From Pedobacter sp. ISL-64 (GTDB lineage Bacteria > Bacteroidota > Bacteroidia > Sphingobacteriales > Sphingobacteriaceae), in assembly GCF_018613605.1 (NCBI RefSeq), contig NZ_JAGGPU010000012.1, positions 1-58,024 of the forward strand: 58,024 nt of DNA, read 5' to 3'. The translations under genes were made by a program, and so were the position numbers. The notes beneath the pieces are model-generated. The model searched no databases. It had not been told where the DNA came from and saw nothing but the letters and a program-made list of their open reading frames with translations. Below are positions 39,822-49,533 of this stretch, one piece after another; the stretch's first letter is position 1; each line of letters opens with the position of its first letter.

Positions 39822-42587
39822 TTGAAAAATTACGCTAACAAAAACTTAAATCCCTTCTTCATCCTTATAAGTGTCCTCCTTATTTATGGCTGTGTCGCAA
39901 ATAAAGATACGGCAGTAGATCGCAGGTTTCAAAACTTAACGGCAAGGTATAACTATATCTACAACTCCAATGTTTTACTAACTGAGTACAATGAGAGCTT
40001 ATTACAAAGTTATGCCGATAATTATGAAAAAACACTGCCTGTTTACCTCGATCCTGAACCACAGGTAAATCTGGTGCTTACACCAGGGGTAGCCAATAAA
40101 CAGCTCGATGACGTTATTACCAAAGGACAAACTGTTATAAACGATAAAAGTTTTAGTAATTATATTGATGATGCCTATATGCTTTTGGGTAAAGCAAATT
40201 ATTTAAAAGGCAATTATTTTATCGCATCAGAATATTTCGATTATACGGCAAAAACCTATAACAGCGATTTAAAAACATTCATTATGGCGATGAACTGGAA
40301 AGCACGTAGCCAAATGCAACTGAACAATATGGTACTGGCCGATAAAATTCTTGATACCATGTTACGTGCTTCCGACGAGCTGAAGAAAGATCTGGCAGAA
40401 CCTTTAGCCACTGCCGCTCAAATGCGTATTTATCAAAAACGCAATAAAGAGGCTATTCTTTTTTTAGAATCGGCAATTGCGCTTCCGGCAGAAAAACAGC
40501 TGCGTATACGCTGGCGCTTTATCCTTGCCCAATTGCAGGAGAAAGAGAAAAATCTTCAGGATGCTTATGCCAATTTCACCAAGGTTGAAAAAAGCAACGC
40601 ACCGTTCGAGATGTATTTTCATGCCAATTTAAACCGCATTAAACTAAGGGCATTGCTCAGTGGCGTAAAACTGAATAAGGAAGAACAGCTGCTTGCTTTG
40701 TTAAAAGATGATAAGAATTTCGATTATACCGATCAGATTTATTATCAGGTTGGAGAGCTCTTTTCCGCTGAAGGAAACTTTGTAAAAGCTGAAGAAAATT
40801 ACCACAAATCTGTTGCAAAAAGCACCAGGAACCAAACTCAAAAGGCATTGTCCTATTTAAGAATTGCCGACTTAAATTTTAAAGCGTTTAACAACTACAT
40901 TAAATCAAAACTGTATTACGATAGTACGGTGATGATTTTACCTAAAAACTTTCCTGACTACGACAACATTGTTAAAAAAGCCGATAACCTGAAATATTTA
41001 ACTGATAGGTATACCATTATTGCTAAGGAAGACACTGCTCAGGCTATTGCCAAACTTCCTGCAGGCGAACGTGAGGCTAAGGTTAAAGCCTATTTAACAC
41101 CTAAAGTTGAAGTGAGCAATACTGGAGGGGTAATCAGCAATCAATATTTAAATGATCCTGACTTCCCAAATCGATCGTTAAATGCTCCGAATAATACTGC
41201 GGGGAACACCTTTTACTTTAATAACAATGCTGCAATAAGCAATGGTTTTGGCGATTTCAAAAAACGCTGGGGCAACAGACAGCTGGAAGATAACTGGCGA
41301 CAAAGCATCCGTTCATCAGCCCAGGAAACCAATCAGGTTTTAGCTGGTGGGAATGTAGCTACCGGAATCACGCCTGCAAATGGAGAAACGAATCAAACGG
41401 CTGTAGACCAAACCACATTAGAAAAACAATTTTTGGATGGTTTGCCAACCACTCCCGCATTATTGGCTACCTCCGATCAAAAAATCATTGATGCTTATTT
41501 CGAAATCGCCAGCTTCTATCAACAAGAGCTAAACGACAAAGCAGAAGCAAATAAGATTTACCTGGAACTGATTAAAAGATATCCGGACAATAACCACTTA
41601 GTTGCCATTTACTACAGTTTACATCTAAATTACAAGGGTGTTGATGAAGTAAAATCAGATCAGTATAAACAATTGGTGCTCACTAAGTTCCCTGAATCTA
41701 ATTTTGCAAAGAATATCTTAGATCCATCATACTCGGCCAAACAAACAGAAATGGAAAACATTGCCATTAACAACTACAATGTGGCCTTTGATGCTTATGC
41801 GAAAAAAGATTATCCAGGGGTAGTAAAACAGGCTGATGATAACATTACGGCTTTCCCTAATAATGATTTAGCACCACAGTATGCCTATTTAAAAGCAATT
41901 GCTGTCGGCCGCACCGCTAAGGTTGATGCGCTGCTTACTGAATTTAATTTGATTACAACGCTTTATCCAAACGATAAAATTATTACCCCATTGGTCCGCG
42001 ATCATTTAAAATATATTGAGGCAAATTTGGAAGAGTTTAAACAACGGCCGCTTGCTCTTATCGATTTTGATCCAAATGCGCCACGTTTTGTAAGTCAGGC
42101 AACACCAATTGCCGTTCCAACAAAACCCTTAGTAACTGATAATGTCACTGTAAAAACAGCAGAGCCTACCTCTGTATCTAAACCTGCTGAGGTTAAACCG
42201 GCCAATCCTAACAAACCAGCCAGCATTTTTAGCGCGACTAAATCAGAAGAGTATTATTATGTGATCGATGTTGCCGACGCAACTTTAACCTTAAGTTCAT
42301 CCCGTTTCGGCATAGGTCAGTTTAACCGTGGCAATTACCCCGATAATGATTTGGAACATAAATTGGTAGAGTTAGATAATGATCAGCTGATTTACATTAC
42401 GAGTTTTATCGATCTTGAAGATGCCAAAATTTACGAATCAAGCATTACAGGCCAGTTAAAGAACATTATGAAAGTTCCAGCCAACTTATATAAAGGCTTT
42501 ATCATCAGCAAAGAAAACTTCGAAAAGCTAACAGACCGATCGCGCATTAACGAGTACCTGGAGTTTTTAAAAGACAATTACAAATAA
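39822..42587 (+). CDS. SprE/PorW-like TPR lipoprotein of the type IX secretion system
   Basis: SprE and PorW are outer-membrane TPR lipoproteins needed for type IX secretion and gliding in Bacteroidota. The product has a lipobox ISVLLIYGC and an opening RRFQNLTARYNYIYNSNVLL, close to the SprE pattern of a 'hAVTTkYNVLYNG' element. TPR-like units cover most of the length, such as SNYIDDAYMLLGKANYLKGNYFIASEYFDY and QKIIDAYFEIASFYQQELNDKAEANKIYLELIKRYPDN. A C-terminal FYLVID-like domain follows (residues about 830-920). The first in-frame ATG (39753) would put 47 residues before the lipid Cys; TTG at 39822 gives a normal signal and a product of 921 residues. It is divergent from atpZ and upstream of a penicillin-binding protein. 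Confidence 0.78.
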   Translation: MKNYANKNLNPFFILISVLLIYGCVANKDTAVDRRFQNLTARYNYIYNSNVLLTEYNESLLQSYADNYEKTLPVYLDPEPQVNLVLTPGVANKQLDDVITKGQTVINDKSFSNYIDDAYMLLGKANYLKGNYFIASEYFDYTAKTYNSDLKTFIMAMNWKARSQMQLNNMVLADKILDTMLRASDELKKDLAEPLATAAQMRIYQKRNKEAILFLESAIALPAEKQLRIRWRFILAQLQEKEKNLQDAYANFTKVEKSNAPFEMYFHANLNRIKLRALLSGVKLNKEEQLLALLKDDKNFDYTDQIYYQVGELFSAEGNFVKAEENYHKSVAKSTRNQTQKALSYLRIADLNFKAFNNYIKSKLYYDSTVMILPKNFPDYDNIVKKADNLKYLTDRYTIIAKEDTAQAIAKLPAGEREAKVKAYLTPKVEVSNTGGVISNQYLNDPDFPNRSLNAPNNTAGNTFYFNNNAAISNGFGDFKKRWGNRQLEDNWRQSIRSSAQETNQVLAGGNVATGITPANGETNQTAVDQTTLEKQFLDGLPTTPALLATSDQKIIDAYFEIASFYQQELNDKAEANKIYLELIKRYPDNNHLVAIYYSLHLNYKGVDEVKSDQYKQLVLTKFPESNFAKNILDPSYSAKQTEMENIAINNYNVAFDAYAKKDYPGVVKQADDNITAFPNNDLAPQYAYLKAIAVGRTAKVDALLTEFNLITTLYPNDKIITPLVRDHLKYIEANLEEFKQRPLALIDFDPNAPRFVSQATPIAVPTKPLVTDNVTVKTAEPTSVSKPAEVKPANPNKPASIFSATKSEEYYYVIDVADATLTLSSSRFGIGQFNRGNYPDNDLEHKLVELDNDQLIYITSFIDLEDAKIYESSITGQLKNIMKVPANLYKGFIISKENFEKLTDRSRINEYLEFLKDNYK

Positions 42588-42636
42588 GCAATATGGTTTA
42601 AGCTGGTGGAGAAAAGCCTATTCTATAAAAAATTAA

Positions 42637-42644
42637 TAAATTTG
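42637..42644 (+). promoter_or_regulatory. Putative -7 box for the penicillin-binding protein gene
   Basis: TAAATTTG, a match to TAnnTTTG, lies 47 bases before the ATG at 42692. There is no good -33 partner. Cotranscription from the SprE-like gene is also possible. Confidence 0.3.
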
Positions 42645-42691
42645 CATCCAAATCTTCTATTCTGGAGATGATTGGAAAATAACAACACAAA

Positions 42692-44911
42692 ATGAACAAG
42701 TCCCTTTCTGCACAAGAAACAAAAAGATATAGTTTAATCATCTGGAAAATATTGATCGGTGGAATTGCCCTGTTTGCTATTTTCATTTCGATGGTAGGCT
42801 TGGGCCTTTTTGGTGCGCTACCTTCTTTCAGGGATATCGAACATCCAAAAAGCAACCAGGCTTCAGAAATTATTGCCGAGGATGGCCGGCCATTAGGCAC
42901 CTACTTTGTTCAAAACAGATCGAATGTTACTTATAAAGATATTTCCGAAAATGTAATCAACGGGCTGATTGCCACGGAAGATACCCGTTTTAAAGAACAC
43001 TCGGGCATAGATTTCAAACGTACCTTCACCATTATCGGTTATAATTTAATCGGTAAAAAACAAGGTGCAAGTACCATTACACAACAATTGGCAAAAAATC
43101 TTTTCCCTAGAGAATCGAACCTGAATTTTTTCTCGCTGGTGTTAACCAAGTTTAAAGAGTGGATTGTTGCCGTTAAATTGGAACGCAACTATACCAAGGA
43201 AGAAATTATTACCATGTATTTAAACACGGTCGATTTTGGGAACCAGGCTTATGGCATAAAATCGGCAGCCAGGGTTTATTTTAACACTACCCCTGATAAA
43301 CTTACTTTAACAGAGGCTGCAACGCTTGTAGGGATGCAAAAAGGGATAACCATGTACTCGCCAACCCGCCATCCTGAACGCTCAAGAGACCGCAGAAATA
43401 CCGTAATGGCCATGATGGTTAAATCGGAGCTCTTAACCCAGCAAGAATTTGACGAACAAAAAGAAAAACCTTTGAACCTGCATTTTAATGCGGCAACCGT
43501 TAACGATGGTATTGCGCCATATTTCCGGTCGGTACTGAAGAATGATATTAAAAACATTTTTCAGGAGCAGTCGATTACCAAGCCTGATGGCACACCCTAC
43601 GATTTAGACCGCGATGGTTTGAAAATTTATACCACATTGAATTATGATATGCAGGTATATGCCGAAGAGGCACAAAAAGAATACATGAAGATCTTACAGG
43701 CGCAGTTTATCGCCAGCTGGAAAGGCAGAAACCCTTTTAAGGATAAAGCTTTACAGATTGAACAAGGCATTAAAAGATCAGACCGTTATAAATCCTTAAA
43801 ACTGGAAGGTAAATCAGACGATGAAATTAAAAATGATTTTAACACCAAAACAGAAATGAGCATTTTTACCTGGAAGGGTAATATTGATACGGTAATGAAA
43901 CCGATCGACTCTGTACGTTATTACAAAATGTTGTTGCGTAATGCTATGATGACGATGGACCCCACAAATGGCCATGTAAAAGCATGGGTTGGGGGGATTA
44001 ATTACGAACATTTTAAATACGATCAGGTTAAAATGGGGACCAGACAAGTGGGTTCGACCGCAAAACCGTTCACTTATGCCGTAGCAATTGAAAATGGTTA
44101 TTCTCCTTGTTACACTGTGCCAAATGTACCAGTAACGATAGATGGCTATGGAGAACCATGGACGCCAAGAAATTCGGGTAAACCTCTACCGGGCAGCATT
44201 ACTTTACAAAAAGCCCTGGCTTACTCTCAAAATTATGTTACCGCCTATTTAATGAAACAGGTTGGCCCGGTTGCAGTATCAACATTAGCTACTAAAATGG
44301 GCATTCCTAATGTTCCGGCATTTCCATCTATTTGTTTGGGCACATTCGATTCATCAATTTATAATATGGTAGGTGCTTATGGCGCTTTTGCAAACAAAGG
44401 AACCTATACCAAGCCGGTTTATTTACTAAGAATTGAAGATAAAAATGGAGTAGTACTATTTTCTCAAAAGGAAATACCAAAACCGATCATGAGTGAAGAG
44501 GTTGCTTACGTAATGACCAGGATGCTTAAAGGTGTGGTTACCAACGGTACCGGATCGAGGTTGAATTATAAATATAAGGTAAATGCACCCATCGGGGCTA
44601 AAACAGGCACTACCCAAAACAACTCTGACGGGTGGTTTATAGCCATTACCCCACAATTGGTAACCGGTATCTGGACAGGCTGCGAAGACAGGGCATTCCA
44701 CTTTATCAGCACCAACCAGGGTGAAGGTGCCAATACAGCTTTACCAATTTTTGCGGGATTTATCAAAAGAGTATATGCCAATCCAGCGTTAAAGATCAGT
44801 CATGCTGACTTTGAAGCGCCAAAATCTGGTGTTTCCATTACTTTTGATTGTAACCAATATCAGCAGCAGGAAGAAGGCGCAACCGAATTGGATGAGAAGT
44901 TGGGTTTTTAA
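42692..44911 (+). CDS. Class A penicillin-binding protein (transglycosylase/transpeptidase)
   Basis: The 739-residue bifunctional enzyme polymerises and crosslinks peptidoglycan. After one N-terminal membrane helix (about 16-43) comes the GT51 domain with ATEDTRFKEHSGID (catalytic Glu), GASTITQQLAKNLF and KEWIVAVKLERNYTKEEIITMYLN. The transpeptidase domain follows with S455 in GSTAKPFTYAV, SQN (YSQNYVT) and K637 in AKTGTTQNNSDGWF. The order and length are those of PBP1A-type enzymes. It is the second gene after the SprE-like lipoprotein and is followed by a 193-base repeat-containing gap before uvrC. Confidence 0.94.
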   Translation: MNKSLSAQETKRYSLIIWKILIGGIALFAIFISMVGLGLFGALPSFRDIEHPKSNQASEIIAEDGRPLGTYFVQNRSNVTYKDISENVINGLIATEDTRFKEHSGIDFKRTFTIIGYNLIGKKQGASTITQQLAKNLFPRESNLNFFSLVLTKFKEWIVAVKLERNYTKEEIITMYLNTVDFGNQAYGIKSAARVYFNTTPDKLTLTEAATLVGMQKGITMYSPTRHPERSRDRRNTVMAMMVKSELLTQQEFDEQKEKPLNLHFNAATVNDGIAPYFRSVLKNDIKNIFQEQSITKPDGTPYDLDRDGLKIYTTLNYDMQVYAEEAQKEYMKILQAQFIASWKGRNPFKDKALQIEQGIKRSDRYKSLKLEGKSDDEIKNDFNTKTEMSIFTWKGNIDTVMKPIDSVRYYKMLLRNAMMTMDPTNGHVKAWVGGINYEHFKYDQVKMGTRQVGSTAKPFTYAVAIENGYSPCYTVPNVPVTIDGYGEPWTPRNSGKPLPGSITLQKALAYSQNYVTAYLMKQVGPVAVSTLATKMGIPNVPAFPSICLGTFDSSIYNMVGAYGAFANKGTYTKPVYLLRIEDKNGVVLFSQKEIPKPIMSEEVAYVMTRMLKGVVTNGTGSRLNYKYKVNAPIGAKTGTTQNNSDGWFIAITPQLVTGIWTGCEDRAFHFISTNQGEGANTALPIFAGFIKRVYANPALKISHADFEAPKSGVSITFDCNQYQQQEEGATELDEKLGF

Positions 44912-44948
44912 TGTTTTTGCGGTTGCGTGAGGGATAGCAGTGGAAATC

Positions 44949-44989
44949 CTTTTGTTGTCGCCTTGAGTGCAACCGAAAGGCAACAAAAG
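44949..44989. repeat. Bulged inverted repeat with flanking GGATAGC copies, before uvrC
   Basis: Arms CTTTTGTTG (44949-44957) and CAACAAAAG (44981-44989) continue inward as CCTT (44961-44964) and AAGG (44977-44980), with a 3-base bulge. GGATAGC occurs on both sides (44932 and 44998). A related hairpin is found at 57133-57175. No gene is visible in 44912-45104. Confidence 0.5.
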
Positions 44990-45104
44990 ATTGTAACGGA
45001 TAGCCTGACCCTTTGCGCAGCTTAGGGACACGCCCAAATTATAAGTGCAGCACTTCGGTTCATTTTAATCAAAATTATCTCTCTCGAATCCTATTTTGTA
45101 AATA

Positions 45105-46907
45105 ATGAGCAGTTTCGACCATAAAACAGCATTAACAGCAATTCCACATAAACCCGGCGTTTACCAATATTGGGATGCTGATGGGAAGCTCATGTATATT
45201 GGAAAGGCGAAAGACCTGCGCAACCGTGTGGGTTCTTATTTTAATAGCGACAGGAACCAGTTTAACGGCAAAACAAGGGTGCTGGTATCCAAGATCCGTA
45301 AAATCACTTTTACCATTGTTGATACGGAGATTGATGCCTGGTTGCTCGAAAATAGCCTGATCAAAAAGCATCAGCCAAAATTTAACATCAATTTAAAGGA
45401 CGATAAAACGTACCCATGGATTATTGTTAAAAACGAGAATTATCCTCGAATTTACTGGACAAGGAAAGTGATTAAAGATGGCTCTACCTATTTTGGCCCT
45501 TATGGTTCGATAGGTATGATGCATACTATTTTGGATCTGATTAAAGAAACCTACCCACTACGTACCTGCAGCTTACCTTTAACAGAAAAAAATATAGCTG
45601 AAGGGAAATTTAAAGTTTGCCTGGAATATCAAATTGGCAACTGTAAAGGTCCTTGTCAGAATTACCAAACCGAAACCGACTACGATAAAAATATAGGTGA
45701 GATCAAAGAGATCCTGAATGGCAAAATCGGAAATGTAATCCGGGATGTTAAAGGGATCATTAAATCGGCATCAGAAAACCTGAACTTCGAACTGGCGCAT
45801 CAATATGCAAGAAGATTAGAAGTACTGGAGAAATACCAGAGTAAATCTACTGTCGTAAATAGTGCTATTACAAATGTTGATGTGGTGAGTATTGCATCGG
45901 ATGAACGTTATGCATTTGTGAATTACCTGAAAGTGATGAACGGAACGATTATCCAGACGCAGACCATCGAGGTTAAAAAGCAATTGGATGAGAGTGATGA
46001 TGAAATTTTAACATTGGCCATGTTAGAATTCAGAACGAAGTTCAGCAGCACCTCCAAAGAAATTATTGTTCCTTTTGAGCCTTCGTTAGAAGATGAAAGT
46101 TTAAAATTTACTGTACCTAAGCTCGGCGAGAAGAAAAAACTTTTAGAGCTTTCGCAGAAAAATGTATTATTCTTCAAAAAAGAGAAACTCAATCAATACG
46201 AAAAATTAAATCCCGATTTACGCACCGATCGTATTTTAACGACCATGCAGAAAGATCTGCGTTTAACCCAGCTTCCAAAACATATAGAATGTTTTGATAA
46301 CTCCAACTTTCAGGGAAAATATCCGGTTTCGGCAATAGTCGTTTTTAAAGACGCTAAACCATCGAAAAAAGACTACCGCCATTTTAATGTGAAAACGGTA
46401 GAGGGTCCTAACGATTTTGCGACCATGGAAGAAGCCGTTTTCCGTCGTTACAGGAGAATGTTGGATGAAAACCAGACGTTGCCTCAGCTCATCATCATTG
46501 ATGGCGGTAAAGGGCAGCTTTCGTCGGCTCTGAAGAGTTTAAAGTTATTGGGCATAGAAAATAAAGTTACCGTAATTGGTATTGCCAAACGTTTGGAAGA
46601 ACTGTTCTATCCTGGCGATTCCTATCCATTGTATCTGGATAAAAAATCGGAAACCTTAAAAGTGATCCAACAGCTACGTGATGAGGCCCATCGCTTTGGG
46701 ATTACCTTTCACCGCAAGAAACGCGATCAAGGGACACTTAAAACTGAACTCGAACAGATTGAAGGTATCGGCAAAACTACCGCAGATAAACTGCTAACCC
46801 ATTTTAAATCGGTTAAAAAAATTAAAGAGGCTACCGAAAAAGAACTGGCAGAAGTGCTGAATAAAAAACAGATGATTACCCTTCAGGACTATTTTAAAAA
46901 GGAATAA
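45105..46907 (+). CDS. uvrC: Excinuclease ABC subunit C
   Basis: UvrC makes the two cuts beside bulky lesions in nucleotide excision repair. The 600-residue protein has the GIY-YIG nuclease at the N-terminus (KPGVYQYWDADGKLMYIGKAKDLRNRVGSYF), a Cys cluster near residue 150-190 (CSLPL ... CLEYQIGNCKGPC), and a UVR helix (NLNFELAHQYARRLEVLEKYQ). The RNase H-like second nuclease follows (IECFDNSNFQGKYPVSAIVVF, RHFNVKTVEGPNDFATMEEAVFRRYRR, LIIIDGGKGQL), then a C-terminal helix-hairpin-helix (IEGIGKTTADKLLTHF). All parts are complete. The gap upstream holds repeat elements, and no strong promoter was recognised. Confidence 0.97.
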   Translation: MSSFDHKTALTAIPHKPGVYQYWDADGKLMYIGKAKDLRNRVGSYFNSDRNQFNGKTRVLVSKIRKITFTIVDTEIDAWLLENSLIKKHQPKFNINLKDDKTYPWIIVKNENYPRIYWTRKVIKDGSTYFGPYGSIGMMHTILDLIKETYPLRTCSLPLTEKNIAEGKFKVCLEYQIGNCKGPCQNYQTETDYDKNIGEIKEILNGKIGNVIRDVKGIIKSASENLNFELAHQYARRLEVLEKYQSKSTVVNSAITNVDVVSIASDERYAFVNYLKVMNGTIIQTQTIEVKKQLDESDDEILTLAMLEFRTKFSSTSKEIIVPFEPSLEDESLKFTVPKLGEKKKLLELSQKNVLFFKKEKLNQYEKLNPDLRTDRILTTMQKDLRLTQLPKHIECFDNSNFQGKYPVSAIVVFKDAKPSKKDYRHFNVKTVEGPNDFATMEEAVFRRYRRMLDENQTLPQLIIIDGGKGQLSSALKSLKLLGIENKVTVIGIAKRLEELFYPGDSYPLYLDKKSETLKVIQQLRDEAHRFGITFHRKKRDQGTLKTELEQIEGIGKTTADKLLTHFKSVKKIKEATEKELAEVLNKKQMITLQDYFKKE

Positions 46908-46999
46908 CGCTTTTAACCCTTATTTCTTTGAAGAGGATTTAGATTTCTCCTCCGAAGGAGCTCCTTTGGAACACTACGGTCCAAATGACCATATAACAA

Positions 47000-47030
47000 A
47001 AAAGGCTCCGATTTATTATCGAAGCCTTTT
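47000..47030 (-). terminator. Terminator after gldN
   Basis: Arms AAAAGGCTCCGAT (47000-47012) and ATCGAAGCCTTTT (47018-47030) pair with one mismatch around 5 bases. It lies 6 bases past the gldN stop and marks the end of the gldKLMN run. Confidence 0.75.
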
Positions 47031-47036
47031 AATAAG

Positions 47037-47951
47037 TTAGTATTCCCAAAGACCTTGTTCGTAATCAAGAACAGATTTTTTAATCCTTTCTGATTCGTAC
47101 AACCTTTCTCTAGGATCGGTAATAATATCCCTGATCTTATTGTCGCCAGGATTTGATTCTTTTACAATATAGCTGCTGAATAAGCGGCGGATAAAGAAAT
47201 CATCGAAGCTCAATGCTGAAGCATCATTATTGGTATTGATTAAACGTTTCTTCGTTAAAATCTCCCTAGCCTCCGGATAGTACACCCAAAATACCGGTTG
47301 CCATTGTTTCGAAACCTCATTGTATTTTAATGGCGCAATACCTACAATACGAGGTTCGAAAACAGAACGCTTGGTATCGAAAATCCAATCTTCTTTAATT
47401 CTGAATTTCAAGAATAATTCCGGATTAAAATCATTAACCACAGTAGTAACTGTTCCGGTTTTGTTGTTCGAAACCTCTGCTGTTCCTAAAGCCGATTTGG
47501 AAGCAGAATCTGCCGACATTGGATTAAGAAAAGCATCATCTTCGTTCAACGCGCTATCAATTGGCGAATACGCTGTTAGTTCGTCTTTCTTAATTGCGGC
47601 AATCAATACATCAATTAATCGAGATTTAGGCGATTTTAAGGCTGAGTTAACCGTATCACGTAAGTCGATTTCTCTCCAGATCCGTTTTGCATAAAAAACA
47701 TCCTCTTCCCTCACATCTGCCAAAGGAACCATTTCAGTACTGTCAATGTCCTTACGGGCGTAAAAACCATCTTTAGGCGGTACCTTAAGTTTCTTTTTAG
47801 CTGTTTTAACGGGGGCTTTCACCGTATCTGCCACGGGGGGCGCAGCAACAACGGGTTCAGCTTTCTTTGGCGCTAACCTGGTTGGCTTTTTTTGTGCAAA
47901 AGCAAACGAGGTTAACAAAACTAAAATAGCAATACTTAAAATCCTTTTCAT
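47037..47951 (-). CDS. gldN: Type IX secretion system component GldN/PorN
   Basis: GldN (PorN) associates with GldK in the periplasmic ring of the type IX machinery. The 304-residue protein has a signal peptide ending FAFAQ and an Ala/Pro/Lys-rich linker. The GldN domain follows with DVREEDVFYAKRIWREIDLRDTVNSALKSPKSRLIDVLIAAIKKDELTAYSP, FRIKEDWIFDTKRSVFEPRIVGIAPL, VFWVYYPEAREIL and DDFFIRRLFSSYIVKESNP. It is the last gene of the cluster, 7 bases downstream of gldM, before a terminator. Confidence 0.93.
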   Translation of the reverse strand: MKRILSIAILVLLTSFAFAQKKPTRLAPKKAEPVVAAPPVADTVKAPVKTAKKKLKVPPKDGFYARKDIDSTEMVPLADVREEDVFYAKRIWREIDLRDTVNSALKSPKSRLIDVLIAAIKKDELTAYSPIDSALNEDDAFLNPMSADSASKSALGTAEVSNNKTGTVTTVVNDFNPELFLKFRIKEDWIFDTKRSVFEPRIVGIAPLKYNEVSKQWQPVFWVYYPEAREILTKKRLINTNNDASALSFDDFFIRRLFSSYIVKESNPGDNKIRDIITDPRERLYESERIKKSVLDYEQGLWEY

Positions 47952-47958
47952 CTTCTTT

Positions 47959-49491
47959 TTATTTTACGCTAAACGCTAATGAAGGCAAAATTCTTTGACG
48001 ACCATCTGGCCCTACAGAAACAATATCTTCAAAAAATACTCTTGTACCAGGCGTAATCGAGTTTATTGCACCCTTAACTGCACCCGCGAAACTCCCTCCA
48101 CTACCAGGAATGGTAACAGCATCAGAACGAGGTTTTATAATGGTTAACTTATAACGTTGTATTTTAAACTTAACATCGAAAGGAAAATCATCCAGATCTG
48201 CTTCAATTTCAGTTTCGCTTTTTAGCTGTACTGAAGCTACATCACCTCCAGCGCGGCCACCAACCTTAGCTACCGGAGCAGGGATAGCTTTAACCCTGAA
48301 TTTTTGTGAGCCTAAGCTAACCGTTTTACCAGCGTTATTTGCGGATACATTAATGGATACTTCCTGACCAACCATACTTCCCGGAACGTTAACATTATAG
48401 TTTCCGTTACCACCAGACATTGAACCTCCTGAAATGGAAGCACGAACACTCTCTAATGGAAAACCTGCCGCCGATACCGTAAATGGATTAGCAATACCTG
48501 CATAAATTACATTCAATTTCGTTGAAGAAACAGATGCTGATGGCTTCGCTACCTGATAAGTTTGTGGTTGGGTTTTATATTCTTTTACCTGACCATCGGT
48601 TTGGCGAACACGAACCGTACCAACCCATGTAAACTGGCCAACACTACTTGTTCCACCACTATAAGTTCCTTTACCATCTTTAACGGATAATTTACTTCCA
48701 TTAACGGTAATATCAGGAGTTGATCTCGAATCGCTGGCTGTTAAAAATACCTCAGCAGTATACGGCTGACCTTGGATTACGTAAGAAGTAGGTGCTACTG
48801 CAACTGCTGCAAACTGATCCAGATTAACCTGTGCTTTATCCATATTTCCGAACAATTTCTTAACTACTTCTGCTTCAGCGTTTTTGGTATCTGTTTGCAG
48901 TTTGGTTAAAATCGTCATTGCAGCAGTTAATGGCGTTCCCTCACCAAAGTAAGTTTCCTGCCAGTTTCCTTTCCTTTTTCTTGCAGGATCTTTAGCTTCG
49001 AGAGAGAATGAAACATTCGCTCTATCAGCCGGGTCTAACAAAGAGATTAATTTTTCGCGTGTGGCGTTAATTCTCTTTTTCAACTCATCTGCTTTCTTTT
49101 GATTGATCATGATATTCTGTGCAATATCCTGATTTGATCTATTTACCAAATCTTCAGTTTCCGGATCGATTCCATCACCTGCCTGGGTAAATTCTTTTTT
49201 AATGCTTTCAATATAATTATTCAAATCATCAGCCGCCTTCTGTGCCTGTTTTGCCTTATCGTAAATTGGCTGTGCACGGGCTGGCTCTTCTTTCAACTTC
49301 GAATTTTCGAAGGCAGAAAATAACTGATTAATACTTGTATTTACATTGTTTTTAGAAGTATCCAAACTATCGTTGATATTTTTGAATGCATCTAAAATGG
49401 TATCTGATACGTTTAAGGCGAGCATAGCCAACAATACCAAATACATGATATTGATCATCCGCTGCCTAGTTGTTTCTTTTCCGCCTGCCAT
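47959..49491 (-). CDS. gldM: Type IX secretion system motor protein GldM/PorM
   Basis: GldM forms, with GldL, the proton-driven motor that powers type IX secretion and gliding. The 510-residue protein begins MAGGKETTRQRMINIMYLVLLAMLALNVSDTILDAF, the typical single membrane helix with its inner basic segment. A coiled-coil periplasmic region (about 30-230) and several Ig-like beta domains follow, such as QGQPYTAEVFLTASDSR and VIYAGIANPFTVSAAGFP. The order and size (about 510 residues) are family-like. It lies 42 bases downstream of gldL. Confidence 0.95.
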   Translation of the reverse strand: MAGGKETTRQRMINIMYLVLLAMLALNVSDTILDAFKNINDSLDTSKNNVNTSINQLFSAFENSKLKEEPARAQPIYDKAKQAQKAADDLNNYIESIKKEFTQAGDGIDPETEDLVNRSNQDIAQNIMINQKKADELKKRINATREKLISLLDPADRANVSFSLEAKDPARKRKGNWQETYFGEGTPLTAAMTILTKLQTDTKNAEAEVVKKLFGNMDKAQVNLDQFAAVAVAPTSYVIQGQPYTAEVFLTASDSRSTPDITVNGSKLSVKDGKGTYSGGTSSVGQFTWVGTVRVRQTDGQVKEYKTQPQTYQVAKPSASVSSTKLNVIYAGIANPFTVSAAGFPLESVRASISGGSMSGGNGNYNVNVPGSMVGQEVSINVSANNAGKTVSLGSQKFRVKAIPAPVAKVGGRAGGDVASVQLKSETEIEADLDDFPFDVKFKIQRYKLTIIKPRSDAVTIPGSGGSFAGAVKGAINSITPGTRVFFEDIVSVGPDGRQRILPSLAFSVK

Positions 49492-49533
49492 GTTTGATGT
49501 AGCTTTTCCTTTAAAAATTAAAAACTAAACAAA

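Noticed and set aside
46921..46999. Small CTCC/GGAG repeats after uvrC
   Set aside because: Stems are only 4 to 5 bases and could arise by chance; the adjacent gldN terminator explains the stronger structure.
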